A DNA stretch of 64,000 bases. Source: Desulfopila sp. IMCC35008 (GTDB lineage Bacteria > Desulfobacterota > Desulfobulbia > Desulfobulbales > Desulfocapsaceae). Under the pieces are notes generated by a model. It saw only the letters and a program-made list of their open reading frames with translations. It was not told the origin of the DNA and ran no database searches. Within the stretch, counting starts at the first letter, position 1, and each line of letters starts with the position of its first letter. This document shows, piece by piece, positions 52,998 to 61,978 of this stretch. The stretch lies in contig NZ_CP050700.1 of the NCBI RefSeq assembly GCF_010646885.2, forward strand, positions 4,118,501-4,182,500, written 5' to 3'. Made by a program: the position numbers and the translations under genes.

Positions 52998-54053
52998 ATG
53001 GAACGGCGTGAATTTATCAAAAAGGCAGGTCTTGGAGCTGCTGCTGCAGTTGCGGCAACAACCATAAATGCACCGTTTGTACACGCAGCAAACAAGACAC
53101 CTATTAAATGGCGACTTCAGACCTATGCCGGTGCATCTCTTGCCGAACACGTCATCAAACCCCAGATAGACGCCTTTAATAAAGCGGCAAATGGGGAGAT
53201 GATCATCGAGCTTTACCACGCCGACCAGCTTGTTCCGACAGGTGAACTTTTCAGGGCGATGCAGCGCGGCACCATTGATGCCGTTTAAAGCGATGATGAC
53301 TCAATTGCAGCACCAGTTGATGTTTCAGTATTTGGCGCATATTTCCCTTTTGCCTCCAGATATTCTCTCGATGTCCCAGTACTTTTCAATCATTATGGTC
53401 TCAAAGAAATATGGGAAGAAGCGTATGGTGAGGTAAAAGGTGTTACCTGGCTCAGTGCCGGTGCCTGGGACCCCTGCAACTTTGCAACAGTAGACCCCAT
53501 TCGTAAAATTGCCGACCTGTAAGGAAAGAGAATTTTTACATTCCCCACGGGTGGTCGTTTTCTCAAACGATTCGGGGTCGTACCGGTAACCCTACCCCGG
53601 GAGGACATTGAGGTTGCAATGCAGACAGGTGAACTCGACGGTATCGCCTGGTCCGGCATTACCGAAGACTATACGGTTGGCTGGGCGGATGTCACCAACT
53701 ACTATCTCACCAATAACATCTCGGGAGCCTGGGCCGGTTCGTATTTTGCCAACTCTGATAAATGGGATGCCTTACCGGAACACCTGAAAACCCTTTTCCG
53801 TCTCTCCATCGACAGTTCTCATTACTATCGCCAGCATTGGTATTGGTGGGGTGAGGCACACTACCGTACCACCGGAGGAAAACTTGAACTGACTTCTATC
53901 CCGGACGCAGAGTGGAAAACTGTAGAACAGGAAGCCCTTAAATATTGGGATGAAATTGCCGCCAAAAGCCCCAGGAACAAAAAAGTGGTTGATATCTTAA
54001 AAAAATACGCTGCTACCATGGAAAAAGCCGGGCGTCCGTATCGTAACGTATAA
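52998..54053 (+). pseudogene. dctP: TRAP substrate-binding protein gene with two in-frame TAA codons
   Basis: One continuous reading frame of about 351 codons encodes a DctP-type binding protein, interrupted by TAA at 53286-53288 and 53520-53522. It starts with a Tat-like signal (MERREFIKKAGLGAAAA). Sequence on both sides of each stop continues without frameshift: GTIDAV-stop-SDDDSIAAPVDVSVFGAYFPF, and IRKIADL-stop-GKRIFTFPTGGRFLKRFG. From family comparison the first stop stands where Gln (CAA) and the second where Lys (AAA) is expected, each a single base change. TAA is the ordinary stop in neighbouring genes, so recoding is unlikely. The product would be truncated at 96 residues. Sequencing error cannot be excluded. 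Confidence 0.88.
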
Positions 54054-54078
54054 TCAGATACAACTCTCTTCCATGAAC

Positions 54079-54125
54079 CGGGAGACCTTCTCACTTTCAG
54101 AAATTGAGGCGTGGTCTCCCGTTTT
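54079..54125 (+). terminator. intercistronic hairpin between dctP pseudogene and dctQ
   Basis: CGGGAGACC (54079-54087) pairs with GGTCTCCCG (54113-54121) and is followed by TTTT. It matches in position the hairpin of the intact TRAP operon at 8263-8299, and probably lowers permease expression relative to the binding protein. Confidence 0.65.
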
Positions 54126-54665
54126 CCAATTATACCAACCCTTTTTCAAAAAAGAGGAATTCAATTACCTAACGCAATAGCAGCCTACGTGCGTTATGTC
54201 GAAGCCCTTAATCGTATAATAGGGAAATTCGCCATGTATCTGATTTTTGCCATGATGGGTATTCTCCTGTTTTCATCAATATCACGCACTGTCTTCAATG
54301 TGCCACATATATGGGCAATCGAGATGGCCCAGTTCACCATGGCCGCCTACTACCTCCTCGGCGGAGGTTTTTCAATGATCCTGGGGGCGCATGTTCGGAT
54401 GGATGTACTCTATGGTGCCTGGTCGCCCAAAAAACGTGCTGTCACAGACGCCATTACTGTTCTCTGCCTGATTTTTTATCTTGTAGTCCTTCTGGTCGGT
54501 GGTCTTTCCAGCACGATGTATTCACTGGAATATGGCCAGAGAAATTATTCTGCCTGGGGACCACCTGTCGCTCCTATCAAAATAATCATGGTTATTGGCA
54601 TCTTTATGATGCTGCTCCAATCTATCGCAACATTTTTTAAAGACCTGGCGAAGGCAAAAGGGTGA
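54111..54665 (+). CDS. dctQ: TRAP transporter small permease, DctQ type
   Basis: Up to 184 residues. Four membrane helices are evident (FAMYLIFAMMGILLFSSIS; FTMAAYYLLGGGFSMILGAHV; AITVLCLIFYLVVLLVGGL; IIMVIGIFMMLLQSIATFF), with a RMDVLYG motif after helix 2 and W..P as in DctQ proteins. The GTG at 54111 lies in the right arm of the preceding hairpin, so the true start may be later, for example GTG 54189. The frame itself is intact, in contrast to dctP before it and dctM after it. It cannot form a working transporter with those partners unless other copies exist. Confidence 0.8.
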   Translation: MVSRFPIIPTLFQKRGIQLPNAIAAYVRYVEALNRIIGKFAMYLIFAMMGILLFSSISRTVFNVPHIWAIEMAQFTMAAYYLLGGGFSMILGAHVRMDVLYGAWSPKKRAVTDAITVLCLIFYLVVLLVGGLSSTMYSLEYGQRNYSAWGPPVAPIKIIMVIGIFMMLLQSIATFFKDLAKAKG

Positions 54666-54672
54666 CATTACA

Positions 54673-55611
54673 ATGAGTTACGAACTAATTGCGTTACTGA
54701 TGTTTTCCACCCTGATGCTCATGTTGCTGACAGGCCAACGGGTATTTGGTGCTGTCGGTTTTATCGCCACCCTGGCCGCCTTGTTACTCTGGGGAAAAGG
54801 TGGCTATGAGATGCCCTTTAATGCCAGTATTGTTCTGTTAAACTGGTATCCGCTGCTGACTCTCCCACTCTTTATCTTTATGGGTTACATGCTGTCCGAA
54901 TCGGGTATCGCCAGCGACCTGTATAAGATGTTTCACGTCTGGATGGGATCGCTGAATGGTGGTCTGGCTATTGGTACCATTGTCCTGATGGTCGCAATTT
55001 CCGCCATGAATGGATTGAGTGTTGCGGGAATGGCCATCGGCTCCAGTATTGCCCTGCCGGAAATGCTGAAGCGAGGGTACGACAAGAGGATGGTAACCCG
55101 CAAGGTCATGGATGACACCCTGCACAAGACACTTGCGGTGAGCTGTATGTTTATGTGGATCATCCTGGCCGCACTCTGCTTCGGTGCAGTCTTCGATGGC
55201 CTGGGTGCCGTTCATGCCATAGAGTCCCTCTTTCTGGAGAAATGGGGTCTCAGCCCATGGGGTGTCCTCATCATGATGCAGGTCTCCTACATCCTGATGG
55301 GAATGTTCCTCGACGATACAGCAATGCTCGTTATCGTGGCCCCGCTTTACATCCCCCTGATCATCTCGCTTGGTTTCAATCCGGTCTGGTACGGTGTCCT
55401 CTATACCGTCACATGCCCGATTGCCTATATGACTCCTCCATTTGGCTATAATCTTTTCCTGATGAAAGCCATGGCTCCAAAAGAGATCACCCAGGTGGAT
55501 ATTTACAGCTCAATTGTACCCTTTGTCATTATCATGATAGCCGGTTTAGGTCTTGTCATGATGTTTCCCCAGGTCGCCCTCTGGCTACCGGCAGTATATT
55601 TTGGTAAATAG
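54673..55611 (+). pseudogene. dctM: TRAP large permease gene with in-frame central deletion
   Basis: The open frame is 312 codons, against 427 for the intact dctM in this window and about 430 for the family. N-terminal (GQRVFGAVGFIATL, PLFIFMGYMLSESGIA) and C-terminal parts (MFLDDTAMLVIVAPLYIPL, CPIAYMTPPFGYNLFLMKAMAP) are well conserved. At residues about 140-143, LKRGYDKRMVT is joined directly to RKVMDDTLHKTLAVSCMFMWI. The central region normally lying between these (the GSSLGI..PPS loop, several helices and the TP.EA motif) is absent, about 115-125 residues lost in frame. The product would lack part of the transport domain and is probably inactive. GGTGACATTACA precedes the ATG. Confidence 0.8.
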
Positions 55612-55684
55612 ACAACTCAACAATACTGTGAGATTTACATGAGAGCTGTTCGACATTCTTAGTGTTCCCCATCCTGGACAGTTG

Positions 55685-55745
55685 AAACCCCTCGCCTTTA
55701 GGCGAAGAGAAGATTAAAGTCGTCGCAATGCGACGTTACAGGCTT
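55685..55745. repeat. paired short palindromes, REP or IS200/IS605-end like
   Basis: TCGCC-TTTA-GGCGA (55692-55705) and CGTCGC-AAT-GCGACG (55721-55735) stand 15 bases apart between dctM and the GS-like gene. The sequence around the first (GAAACCCCTCGCCTTTAGGCG) resembles hairpin ends of IS200/IS605-type elements. No transposase is present. Confidence 0.4.
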
Positions 55746-55795
55746 GGATCACACACAAAAACGTAGAAGCACTGCTAACAAGGTGAAACAACACG

Positions 55796-57175
55796 ATGGA
55801 ACCGATAAATGCACGAGACGTAAAGTCAATACAGGATGCCAGACAGATTGTAGACGAACGCGGTCTCACCCACATAAAAGTCGGACTTTTCGACAACGAT
55901 GGTGTTATGCGCGGCAAATATATGAGCCGTGAGAAGTTTTTCTCTTCACTCGACAAAGGCTTTGCTTTTTGCGATGTGGTTTTGGGGTGGGACAGCAAAG
56001 ACCAGCTGTATGACAATGTCACCTACACAGGATGGCACACCGGTTTTCCCGATGCTCCGGTACGGATACTGCCCCATAGCTGTCGCGATATCCCTTTTGA
56101 GGACGGCATGCTCCTTTTCCTGGCGGAATTTGCCGATCAGGCCGAATCGGTATGTCCCCGGGCAGCATTGCGCCGAGTTGTGACCAAAGCTGCTGAAATG
56201 GGATTTGATCCCATGGCAGCACTTGAATATGAGTTCTTTCTATTTAATGAAACACCAGACAGTATCCGGGACAAAAACTTCAAGGACCTGCAACCTCTGA
56301 CACCCGGTTGGTTTGGCTATTCCATGATCCGTAATTCGACCCATGCTGAACTCTACCACGCAATGATAGAACTGTCGCAACAGATGGATTTCCCGCTGGA
56401 AGGCCTTCATACGGAAACGGGTCCGGGCGTAATTGAAACGGCCATAGCCGTAGACGACGCCCTCAGTGCTGCAGACAAAGGTGCCTTATTTAAAACTTTT
56501 ATCAAGGTATTGGCCCAACGTCACGACCTGATGGCAACCTTCATGGCTAAGTGGTCGAATGACTATCCGGGGCAAAGTGGTCATATCCACCTGTCGCTCC
56601 GACACAATCAAAGTTCTGATTCAGCCTTTTATGACCCGACAAAAAAACACTCGATAAGCGATATTCAACGCCACTTTATTGCCGGCCAGCAAAAACTCAT
56701 GCCGGAACTGCTCTGTATGATCGCCCCCACTGTCAACAGTTACAGCCGGTTAATCCCCGGCTTCTGGGCACCGACTGATGCTACCTGGGGTGTGGAAAAC
56801 AGAACCACCGCCCTGAGGGTTATACAGGGCAGCGATAAGTCCCAAAGAGTTGAATACCGCTTAGGTTCAGCTGATGCCAACCCTTACCTGGCACTTGCAG
56901 CCGCCCTTGGCTCCGGTCTTTATGGTATAGAACATAGGCTGGAACCAGGCCCTCAGGTAAAAGGGAATGCTTATGAACAGGAGCACCCTTCCCATCTTGC
57001 CTTGCCAAAAACATTGTGGGATGCATCACAGGCATTCAAGAGGTCTGAGGCCGCCCGCTCCCTTTTCGGCGACATTTTCGTTGACCATTACGGGTCCTCA
57101 CGAGAATGGGAAGAGCGCGAGTTCAGAAAACACATCACCGACTGGGAACTTGAACGCTATTTTGAGATTATTTAG
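55796..57175 (+). CDS. glutamine synthetase-like gamma-glutamyl ligase (PuuA/GlnA4 type)
   Basis: A 459-residue type-I-like glutamine synthetase relative. Visible motifs: VGLFDNDGVMRGKYM in the beta-grasp N-terminus, ALEYEFFLF (metal Glu), LHTETGPGVIETAIAVDDAL (second metal site), SGHIHLSL (ammonia/substrate-site His), NRTTALRV and VEYRLGSADANPYLALAAALGSGL. True GlnA proteins differ in the substrate pocket and adenylylation loop (no NLYDLPP-type Tyr motif is seen), so ligation of glutamate to an amine is more likely than ammonia assimilation. It heads a cluster with aldehyde and alcohol dehydrogenases and an amidotransferase, the parts of a gamma-glutamylated amine pathway. Confidence 0.85.
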   Translation: MEPINARDVKSIQDARQIVDERGLTHIKVGLFDNDGVMRGKYMSREKFFSSLDKGFAFCDVVLGWDSKDQLYDNVTYTGWHTGFPDAPVRILPHSCRDIPFEDGMLLFLAEFADQAESVCPRAALRRVVTKAAEMGFDPMAALEYEFFLFNETPDSIRDKNFKDLQPLTPGWFGYSMIRNSTHAELYHAMIELSQQMDFPLEGLHTETGPGVIETAIAVDDALSAADKGALFKTFIKVLAQRHDLMATFMAKWSNDYPGQSGHIHLSLRHNQSSDSAFYDPTKKHSISDIQRHFIAGQQKLMPELLCMIAPTVNSYSRLIPGFWAPTDATWGVENRTTALRVIQGSDKSQRVEYRLGSADANPYLALAAALGSGLYGIEHRLEPGPQVKGNAYEQEHPSHLALPKTLWDASQAFKRSEAARSLFGDIFVDHYGSSREWEEREFRKHITDWELERYFEII

Positions 57176-57231
57176 TTTTCATACCGAATCTGGCGTTTAT
57201 ACGATACTTTTATTCAATACTGAGAGAAAGC

Positions 57232-58623
57232 ATGAACACAACATTCAGAACGATCAGCCCGATCGATGGCTCACCCTATGTTGAACGCTCCTATGCCACC
57301 GGGGAAGACATAGACATCCGGCTCCAGAAGGCAACAGCTGCGCAGAAAAAATGGAAAAAAGTTCCTCTTGCTGAACGAAAAGCGCTGTGCACCAAGGCAA
57401 TCGATGCCTTTGTCGCAAAAAAGGATGTAATAGCAAAAGAAATATGTTGGCAGATGGGCAGGCCGATTCGTTTTGCAGCGGGCGAAGTAGCAGGTCTTGA
57501 AGAACGGGCACGTACCATGATCCGTCTGGCTGATGCGGGTCTCGCTCCTGTCGAACTTGAAGAAAAAGCTGGTTTTAAACGCTGGATTCAGCGAGAGCCC
57601 ATCGGTGTCGTTTTTGTTATCGCACCCTGGAATTACCCTTATCTCACCGCCATTAATGCTATACTGCCAGCTATCCTTGCCGGGAATTCAGTCCTGTTGA
57701 AACACTCAGCCCAAACCCCGTTATGTGCTGAACGACTCGACGAAGCTTTCAAAGCGGGAGGTCTGCCTGACGGGGTGTTCCAATACCTGCACCTGACCCA
57801 CCAGGATACAGAAAAGATAATTCAAGACGACCGTACCCATTACGTTGCCTTTACAGGGTCGGTACCCGGGGGAGCAATGGTCGAGAAAGCTGCTTCAGGC
57901 CGGTTTATAGGCATCGGCTTAGAGTTGGGCGGTAAAGACCCTGCTTATGTCAGAAAAGATGCAGATATTGCCCATGCAGTCGACACCACCATGGATGGGG
58001 CATTCTTTAATTCCGGTCAATCCTGTTGCGGCATCGAACGCGTTTATGTCCACGAAGCAGTTTATGACGATTTTCTGCAACAGGCAGTTGCATGGGTTCG
58101 TTCGTTACAACTCGGACGCTCTGATGATGAGGAAACAACCCTGGGGCCTCTGGTCAAGACCAGTGCGGCAGATTTTGTCCGCGACCAGATCGGGGAGGCG
58201 ATTACGCAGGGTGCCGTTGCCCATATCGAGGCCAGCGATTTCCCGCTGTCTCAAGAAGGCACCCCATACCTGGCCCCGCAAATATTAACAGAAGTAACCC
58301 ATGAAATGAGAGTCATGACCGAGGAGAGCTTCGGGCCTGTTGTCGGAATCCAGAAAGTCAGCTCGGATGAGGAAGCGATCCAACTCATGAACGACAGCGA
58401 ATTCGGACTTACCGCAGCTCTTTTCACCAAGGATTATGAAAAGGGTATTGAGCTTGGGCAGGAGCTGGACACCGGTACCTTTTTTATCAACCGCTGTGAC
58501 TACCTTGATCCAGAACTTGCCTGGACAGGCGTCAAGAATTCAGGCCACGGCTGTACCCTCTCCGTGATTGGTTATGAGTCAATAACCAGACCAAAATCTT
58601 TTCACATTAAAACTGGCATATAA
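57232..58623 (+). CDS. aldehyde dehydrogenase
   Basis: A 463-residue NAD(P)-dependent aldehyde dehydrogenase; GAGAGAAAGC precedes the ATG. Motifs: VIAPWNYPYLTAINAILPAILAGN, YVAFTGSVPGGAMVEKAA (nucleotide-binding), GLELGGKDPAYV (general-base Glu), FFNSGQSCCGIERVYVHE (catalytic Cys) and EESFGPVVGIQKV. The family is close to succinate-semialdehyde-type enzymes. In the cluster it would oxidise the aldehyde made by the alcohol dehydrogenase to a gamma-glutamyl amino acid. It follows the GS-like gene by 56 bases and precedes the dehydrogenase by 12. Confidence 0.92.
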   Translation: MNTTFRTISPIDGSPYVERSYATGEDIDIRLQKATAAQKKWKKVPLAERKALCTKAIDAFVAKKDVIAKEICWQMGRPIRFAAGEVAGLEERARTMIRLADAGLAPVELEEKAGFKRWIQREPIGVVFVIAPWNYPYLTAINAILPAILAGNSVLLKHSAQTPLCAERLDEAFKAGGLPDGVFQYLHLTHQDTEKIIQDDRTHYVAFTGSVPGGAMVEKAASGRFIGIGLELGGKDPAYVRKDADIAHAVDTTMDGAFFNSGQSCCGIERVYVHEAVYDDFLQQAVAWVRSLQLGRSDDEETTLGPLVKTSAADFVRDQIGEAITQGAVAHIEASDFPLSQEGTPYLAPQILTEVTHEMRVMTEESFGPVVGIQKVSSDEEAIQLMNDSEFGLTAALFTKDYEKGIELGQELDTGTFFINRCDYLDPELAWTGVKNSGHGCTLSVIGYESITRPKSFHIKTGI

Positions 58624-58635
58624 GAGGAAAGAACA

Positions 58636-59805
58636 GTGACATTTTCTGCAAACTGGAACTACCCGACAAACGTAAAAGTAGGGGCTGGACGAATAGCCGA
58701 ACTGGCAGATCTCTGTAAAGCTATGGGTATGCATGCCCCTCTCCTGATAACAGACCCCGGTATTGCCGCTTTGCCTATGCTGCAAAAGGTCGTGGATACT
58801 GTACATAGCTCAGGTCTGAGATGTGGTTTATTCTCGGCAATAAAAGCAAATCCGACCGGTGAGAATGTTGAAGCGGGGGTCGCATTCTTTTTAGACAATA
58901 AACATGACGGTGTTATCGCCTTTGGCGGAGGTTCTGCCCTCGATGCGGCCAAAGCTGTCGCACTCATGGTGGCACAGAACCGGCCCATATGGGATTTTGA
59001 GGATGTTGGTGATAACTGGACACGGGTAAAAAGCGATGGTATGGCACCTGTAATAGCGGTCCCTACAACCGCCGGTACAGGATCTGAAGTCGGCAGGGCA
59101 TCTGTAATTACTGATCAGGTACAGCACCTCAAGAAGATCATTTTTCATCCGAGGATGTTGCCGGAACACGTTATACTTGACCCGGAGCTGACAGTCGGGC
59201 TGCCAAAAGGAATCACTGCTGCAACAGGAATGGATGCATTATCTCATAATCTGGAAGCCTTCTGCTCACCTTTTTATCATCCGATGGCAGCAGGTATCGC
59301 CGTTGAGGGCATACGGCTGGTGAAAGAGTACCTGCCTAAGGCTGTTGCGGATGGTACAGACCTTGAGGCCCGTACGCAGATGCTGGTCTGTTCCAGTATG
59401 GGCGCCACCGCTTTCCAGAAAGGGCTTGGTGGAATGCATGCTCTCGCGCACCCTTTAGGTGCACTATACGATGCACATCATGGTATGTTAAATGCGATCC
59501 TGATGCCCTATGTATTAAATGCCAACCGTGCAGAAATTGAGGAACGAATCAAACGCCTTGCCCGCTATCTGGGCCTGAGTGACACCAGCTTCGAAGGTTT
59601 TCTGGTTTGGATTTTAGGCCTCAGGCAGGAGCTTGGCATTCCGCATACCCTGACCGGGATCGATATACCTGACACCGATGCCGAAAAAATCGGCACACTG
59701 GCAACCAAGGATCCGTCTGCCGGTGGGAACCCAATAACCTTTAGTGCATCTCAGTATCAGCAGATATTTACAGATGCCGTAAACGGTTCGTTATCTTACT
59801 CATGA
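58636..59805 (+). CDS. iron-containing alcohol dehydrogenase
   Basis: A 389-residue group-III alcohol dehydrogenase from GTG 58636, preceded by AAGAGGAAAG. Family motifs: GGGSALDAAKAVALM (NAD site), PTTAGTGSEVGRASVI, and the metal-binding region ATGMDALSHNLEAFCSPFYHPMA and GGMHALAHPLGALYDAHHGMLNAILMP, with the expected Asp and His ligands. It would convert a hydroxyl group to an aldehyde. With the GS-like enzyme, it points to an amino alcohol (for instance ethanolamine) as the substrate that is first gamma-glutamylated. Its stop overlaps the next start by four bases (ATGA). Confidence 0.92.
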   Translation: MTFSANWNYPTNVKVGAGRIAELADLCKAMGMHAPLLITDPGIAALPMLQKVVDTVHSSGLRCGLFSAIKANPTGENVEAGVAFFLDNKHDGVIAFGGGSALDAAKAVALMVAQNRPIWDFEDVGDNWTRVKSDGMAPVIAVPTTAGTGSEVGRASVITDQVQHLKKIIFHPRMLPEHVILDPELTVGLPKGITAATGMDALSHNLEAFCSPFYHPMAAGIAVEGIRLVKEYLPKAVADGTDLEARTQMLVCSSMGATAFQKGLGGMHALAHPLGALYDAHHGMLNAILMPYVLNANRAEIEERIKRLARYLGLSDTSFEGFLVWILGLRQELGIPHTLTGIDIPDTDAEKIGTLATKDPSAGGNPITFSASQYQQIFTDAVNGSLSYS

Positions 59806-60512
59806 AAGGAGCAATTCTTCAGTGTGATGAGGTACTGGCCAAGTTCCAACCGGAATTTGGCCGCTATCCGGCGATGATCGAACGGATGTTTGCCGCAGTT
59901 GCCGATAACATTGTCTGTGATTGTTTTGACTGTCGTCTCGGCCAGTATCCTGAAAATATTAACGACTATGATTTCTTTATTACCACAGGCAGCAGATCCA
60001 GTGTCTATGACGACGAACCATGGATTGAGCAACTCATAACGTTTGTCCGGCTCCTCGATAAAGAGAGAAAGAAATTAATTGGCATCTGTTTCGGACACCA
60101 GGTGATAGCCATGGCCAGCAATGGCAAAGTAGAGAAGTCAGAAAAAGGGTGGGCTGTAGGATTGGCCAACAACCGTGTAGTCGCTGCTCCTGAATGGATA
60201 GGTGAACCGGTCGATCACCTGCAGATCCTGGTAAGCCACCAGGATCAGATCTCGGTTTTACCGAATGGAGCCACGGTCATTGCCGAAAGTGACTTCTGTC
60301 CCTACTTTATTATCCAATGGAACGATAGATTTCTCAGCATTCAGGGACACCCCGAATGGAGGAGGGAATACTCGAAAGCGCTCATGCAAGACCGAAGATC
60401 ACTCATTGGTGATGAAATGATTGAAGCCGGCATTAAGTCCTTGGCTGCAGCACCGGACAGCCAACTCTTCACCCGCTGGCTTATAGATTTTATCCAGTGC
60501 CCCCTTACCTGA
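59802..60512 (+). CDS. class-I glutamine amidotransferase, probable gamma-glutamyl hydrolase
   Basis: A 236-residue stand-alone class-I amidotransferase domain. The nucleophile elbow IGICFGHQVIAM (catalytic Cys) and the His-Glu pair in SIQGHPEWRREY complete the triad. VSHQDQISVLP is the other conserved strip. It is not fused to a synthetase. Overlapping the alcohol dehydrogenase gene by four bases and closing the GS-ALDH-ADH cluster, it is placed to release glutamate from a gamma-glutamyl product, the role of PuuD in putrescine breakdown. The sequence is GuaA/GATase1-like, not PuuD proper; the function is inferred from context. Confidence 0.8.
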   Translation: MKGAILQCDEVLAKFQPEFGRYPAMIERMFAAVADNIVCDCFDCRLGQYPENINDYDFFITTGSRSSVYDDEPWIEQLITFVRLLDKERKKLIGICFGHQVIAMASNGKVEKSEKGWAVGLANNRVVAAPEWIGEPVDHLQILVSHQDQISVLPNGATVIAESDFCPYFIIQWNDRFLSIQGHPEWRREYSKALMQDRRSLIGDEMIEAGIKSLAAAPDSQLFTRWLIDFIQCPLT

Positions 60513-60534
60513 ACCAGGCACACCACCTCTCCTT

Positions 60535-61518
60535 CTACCAGCCTGTATCCACTGCCGTAGCCAGATCGCTATAGAACTCTTCAACCGTATCATATAACAC
60601 CTCGGTTCCGGTTGAGAAATGTAGCAGGATATCGTTCAAGCTATCCGGGATATAGGGATATAACTTTTTGATATTGAAGATACGATCCTTGGCGATGAGC
60701 GCCAGATCGTTTTCCGTCAGGCTGGTAAAAACCTTCTCGCCAAAGTGGGGATTCTCCAAGACCGCCCGCGGCCGGAAAGCGCCCTGGCCAATCAGGAACA
60801 ACAGGACATTGCCTAGACCGAACAGGTCCATAGCGTAAGGACGCTCCGGCAGGTAAAAATCATAGTCGAAATCTATCCAGCAAAAGTGGCCGTCTTTCCT
60901 GTCGACATAAATATGGTCACGCCGGATATCTCCATGCTTTAAGCCGTTGGCATGCAACTTGCCGATCCCCTCAACCGAGCACAGAAAACGGGTCAGGACA
61001 CCGGCCAGATGATTCTCAAAATAGTCCCGGTGATTATCCCCCAGACCGTACACCACTTTATCCAGTCGTCTACCGTTGACAATCTCAAGTATCCGCACAA
61101 GATTATCAGCCTCATCCAAAGCTGAGTACCCCTGCATGAATGATCTGTCTCCACGGGTCAACTCAATGACCTGCGCCTCTTTTTCAGGACTGCGATAACA
61201 GGTCACCTCCAGCCCGCCCAACCGTATGGAATACTGTTCATGGAAGACCAGTTTAACGATCAACCGCTCACCATTGACAAGATCATAAACTTTTGGCACC
61301 CACTGCTTAGGTTGCTCGTCCACACCGAACCGCCCTTCACGGGTATACCCCACCACCAGGAAATAACGGTTGTCCACATGAATAATATCACCGTAGTCGA
61401 TATTAACAAAATCGCTGGTGTCGGAGTAAAGGCGCGGGTGTCGGCGCATGGAACGCACGGCTGGGTGCTTTTTTAAGCGGGGCAGGATATGTTCGGGAAA
61501 CCGGGACCAATCGACCAT
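60535..61518 (-). CDS. protein-kinase-fold protein
   Basis: A 327-residue cytoplasmic protein with kinase-like C-terminal motifs: LHANGLKHGDIRRDHIYVD in the place of the catalytic loop (HGD..xxx, as in LPS/small-molecule and atypical kinases), FCWIDFDYDF as the metal-binding DFD segment, and YAMDLFGLGNVLLFL as the helix after it. The N-lobe is less clear; LIVKLVF could contain the ATP-binding Lys. Substrate unknown: protein Ser/Thr or a small molecule. It starts four bases after the stop of the usp gene on the same strand, so they form a two-gene unit. Confidence 0.75.
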   Translation of the reverse strand: MVDWSRFPEHILPRLKKHPAVRSMRRHPRLYSDTSDFVNIDYGDIIHVDNRYFLVVGYTREGRFGVDEQPKQWVPKVYDLVNGERLIVKLVFHEQYSIRLGGLEVTCYRSPEKEAQVIELTRGDRSFMQGYSALDEADNLVRILEIVNGRRLDKVVYGLGDNHRDYFENHLAGVLTRFLCSVEGIGKLHANGLKHGDIRRDHIYVDRKDGHFCWIDFDYDFYLPERPYAMDLFGLGNVLLFLIGQGAFRPRAVLENPHFGEKVFTSLTENDLALIAKDRIFNIKKLYPYIPDSLNDILLHFSTGTEVLYDTVEEFYSDLATAVDTGW

Positions 61519-61522
61519 GGAG

Positions 61523-61978
61523 TCACCCGACTATCCAGGAGGTGAAATTCTTCGAATGGCGGGCAAGCGCGTTCGAGATGGAACCGAACAGGAACTCCTC
61601 GGCCTTTGAAACACCTCTTTTACCCGTAACAACCGTCCCGAATGCACCCTCCGCCTGGATCTCAAGAACCATATCGCTTATTGTCTTCCCCTCAGCCATA
61701 CAAAATCGAGTGCTCACACTGGTTGGGTCAACACCCATCTTTTCCAGAACAAAGGCAGCTTCTTTCAGCATCATCCTGGCCACCTTATCGCGTTTACGCC
61801 TGTATGCGTCGAGCCGTCCGCCCTTGGTATAGTAGTCGGGGGGGGGACCCGGATAAACATGCAAGAGACAAATCTTCACATCATCAATCAGCGGTGCGAC
61901 CTTACCGACATACCTGACCGCCCGTTCGGATGTTTCACTGCCATCTATCGCAATGAGTATATTATTCCAGTTATCCAT
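61523..61978 (-). CDS. universal stress protein, UspA family
   Basis: A 151-residue Usp from ATG 61978, which has GAGAGGG seven bases ahead; an in-frame upstream start at 62068 is less well placed. Motifs: ILIAIDGSETSERAVRYVGK at the start, VCLLHVYPGP-type strand 2, and the ATP-site pattern VVTGKRGVSKAEEFLFGSISNALARHS near the end. It is co-transcribed with the kinase-fold gene that follows. A regulatory pair, stress protein plus kinase, is possible but not demonstrable from sequence. Confidence 0.9.
   Translation of the reverse strand: MDNWNNILIAIDGSETSERAVRYVGKVAPLIDDVKICLLHVYPGPPPDYYTKGGRLDAYRRKRDKVARMMLKEAAFVLEKMGVDPTSVSTRFCMAEGKTISDMVLEIQAEGAFGTVVTGKRGVSKAEEFLFGSISNALARHSKNFTSWIVG

Noticed and set aside
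52998..53522. Recoding of in-frame TAA codons in the dctP-like gene
   Set aside because: TAA is the normal stop in neighbouring genes, and known recoding uses TGA (Sec) or TAG (Pyl). Point nonsense mutations are simpler.
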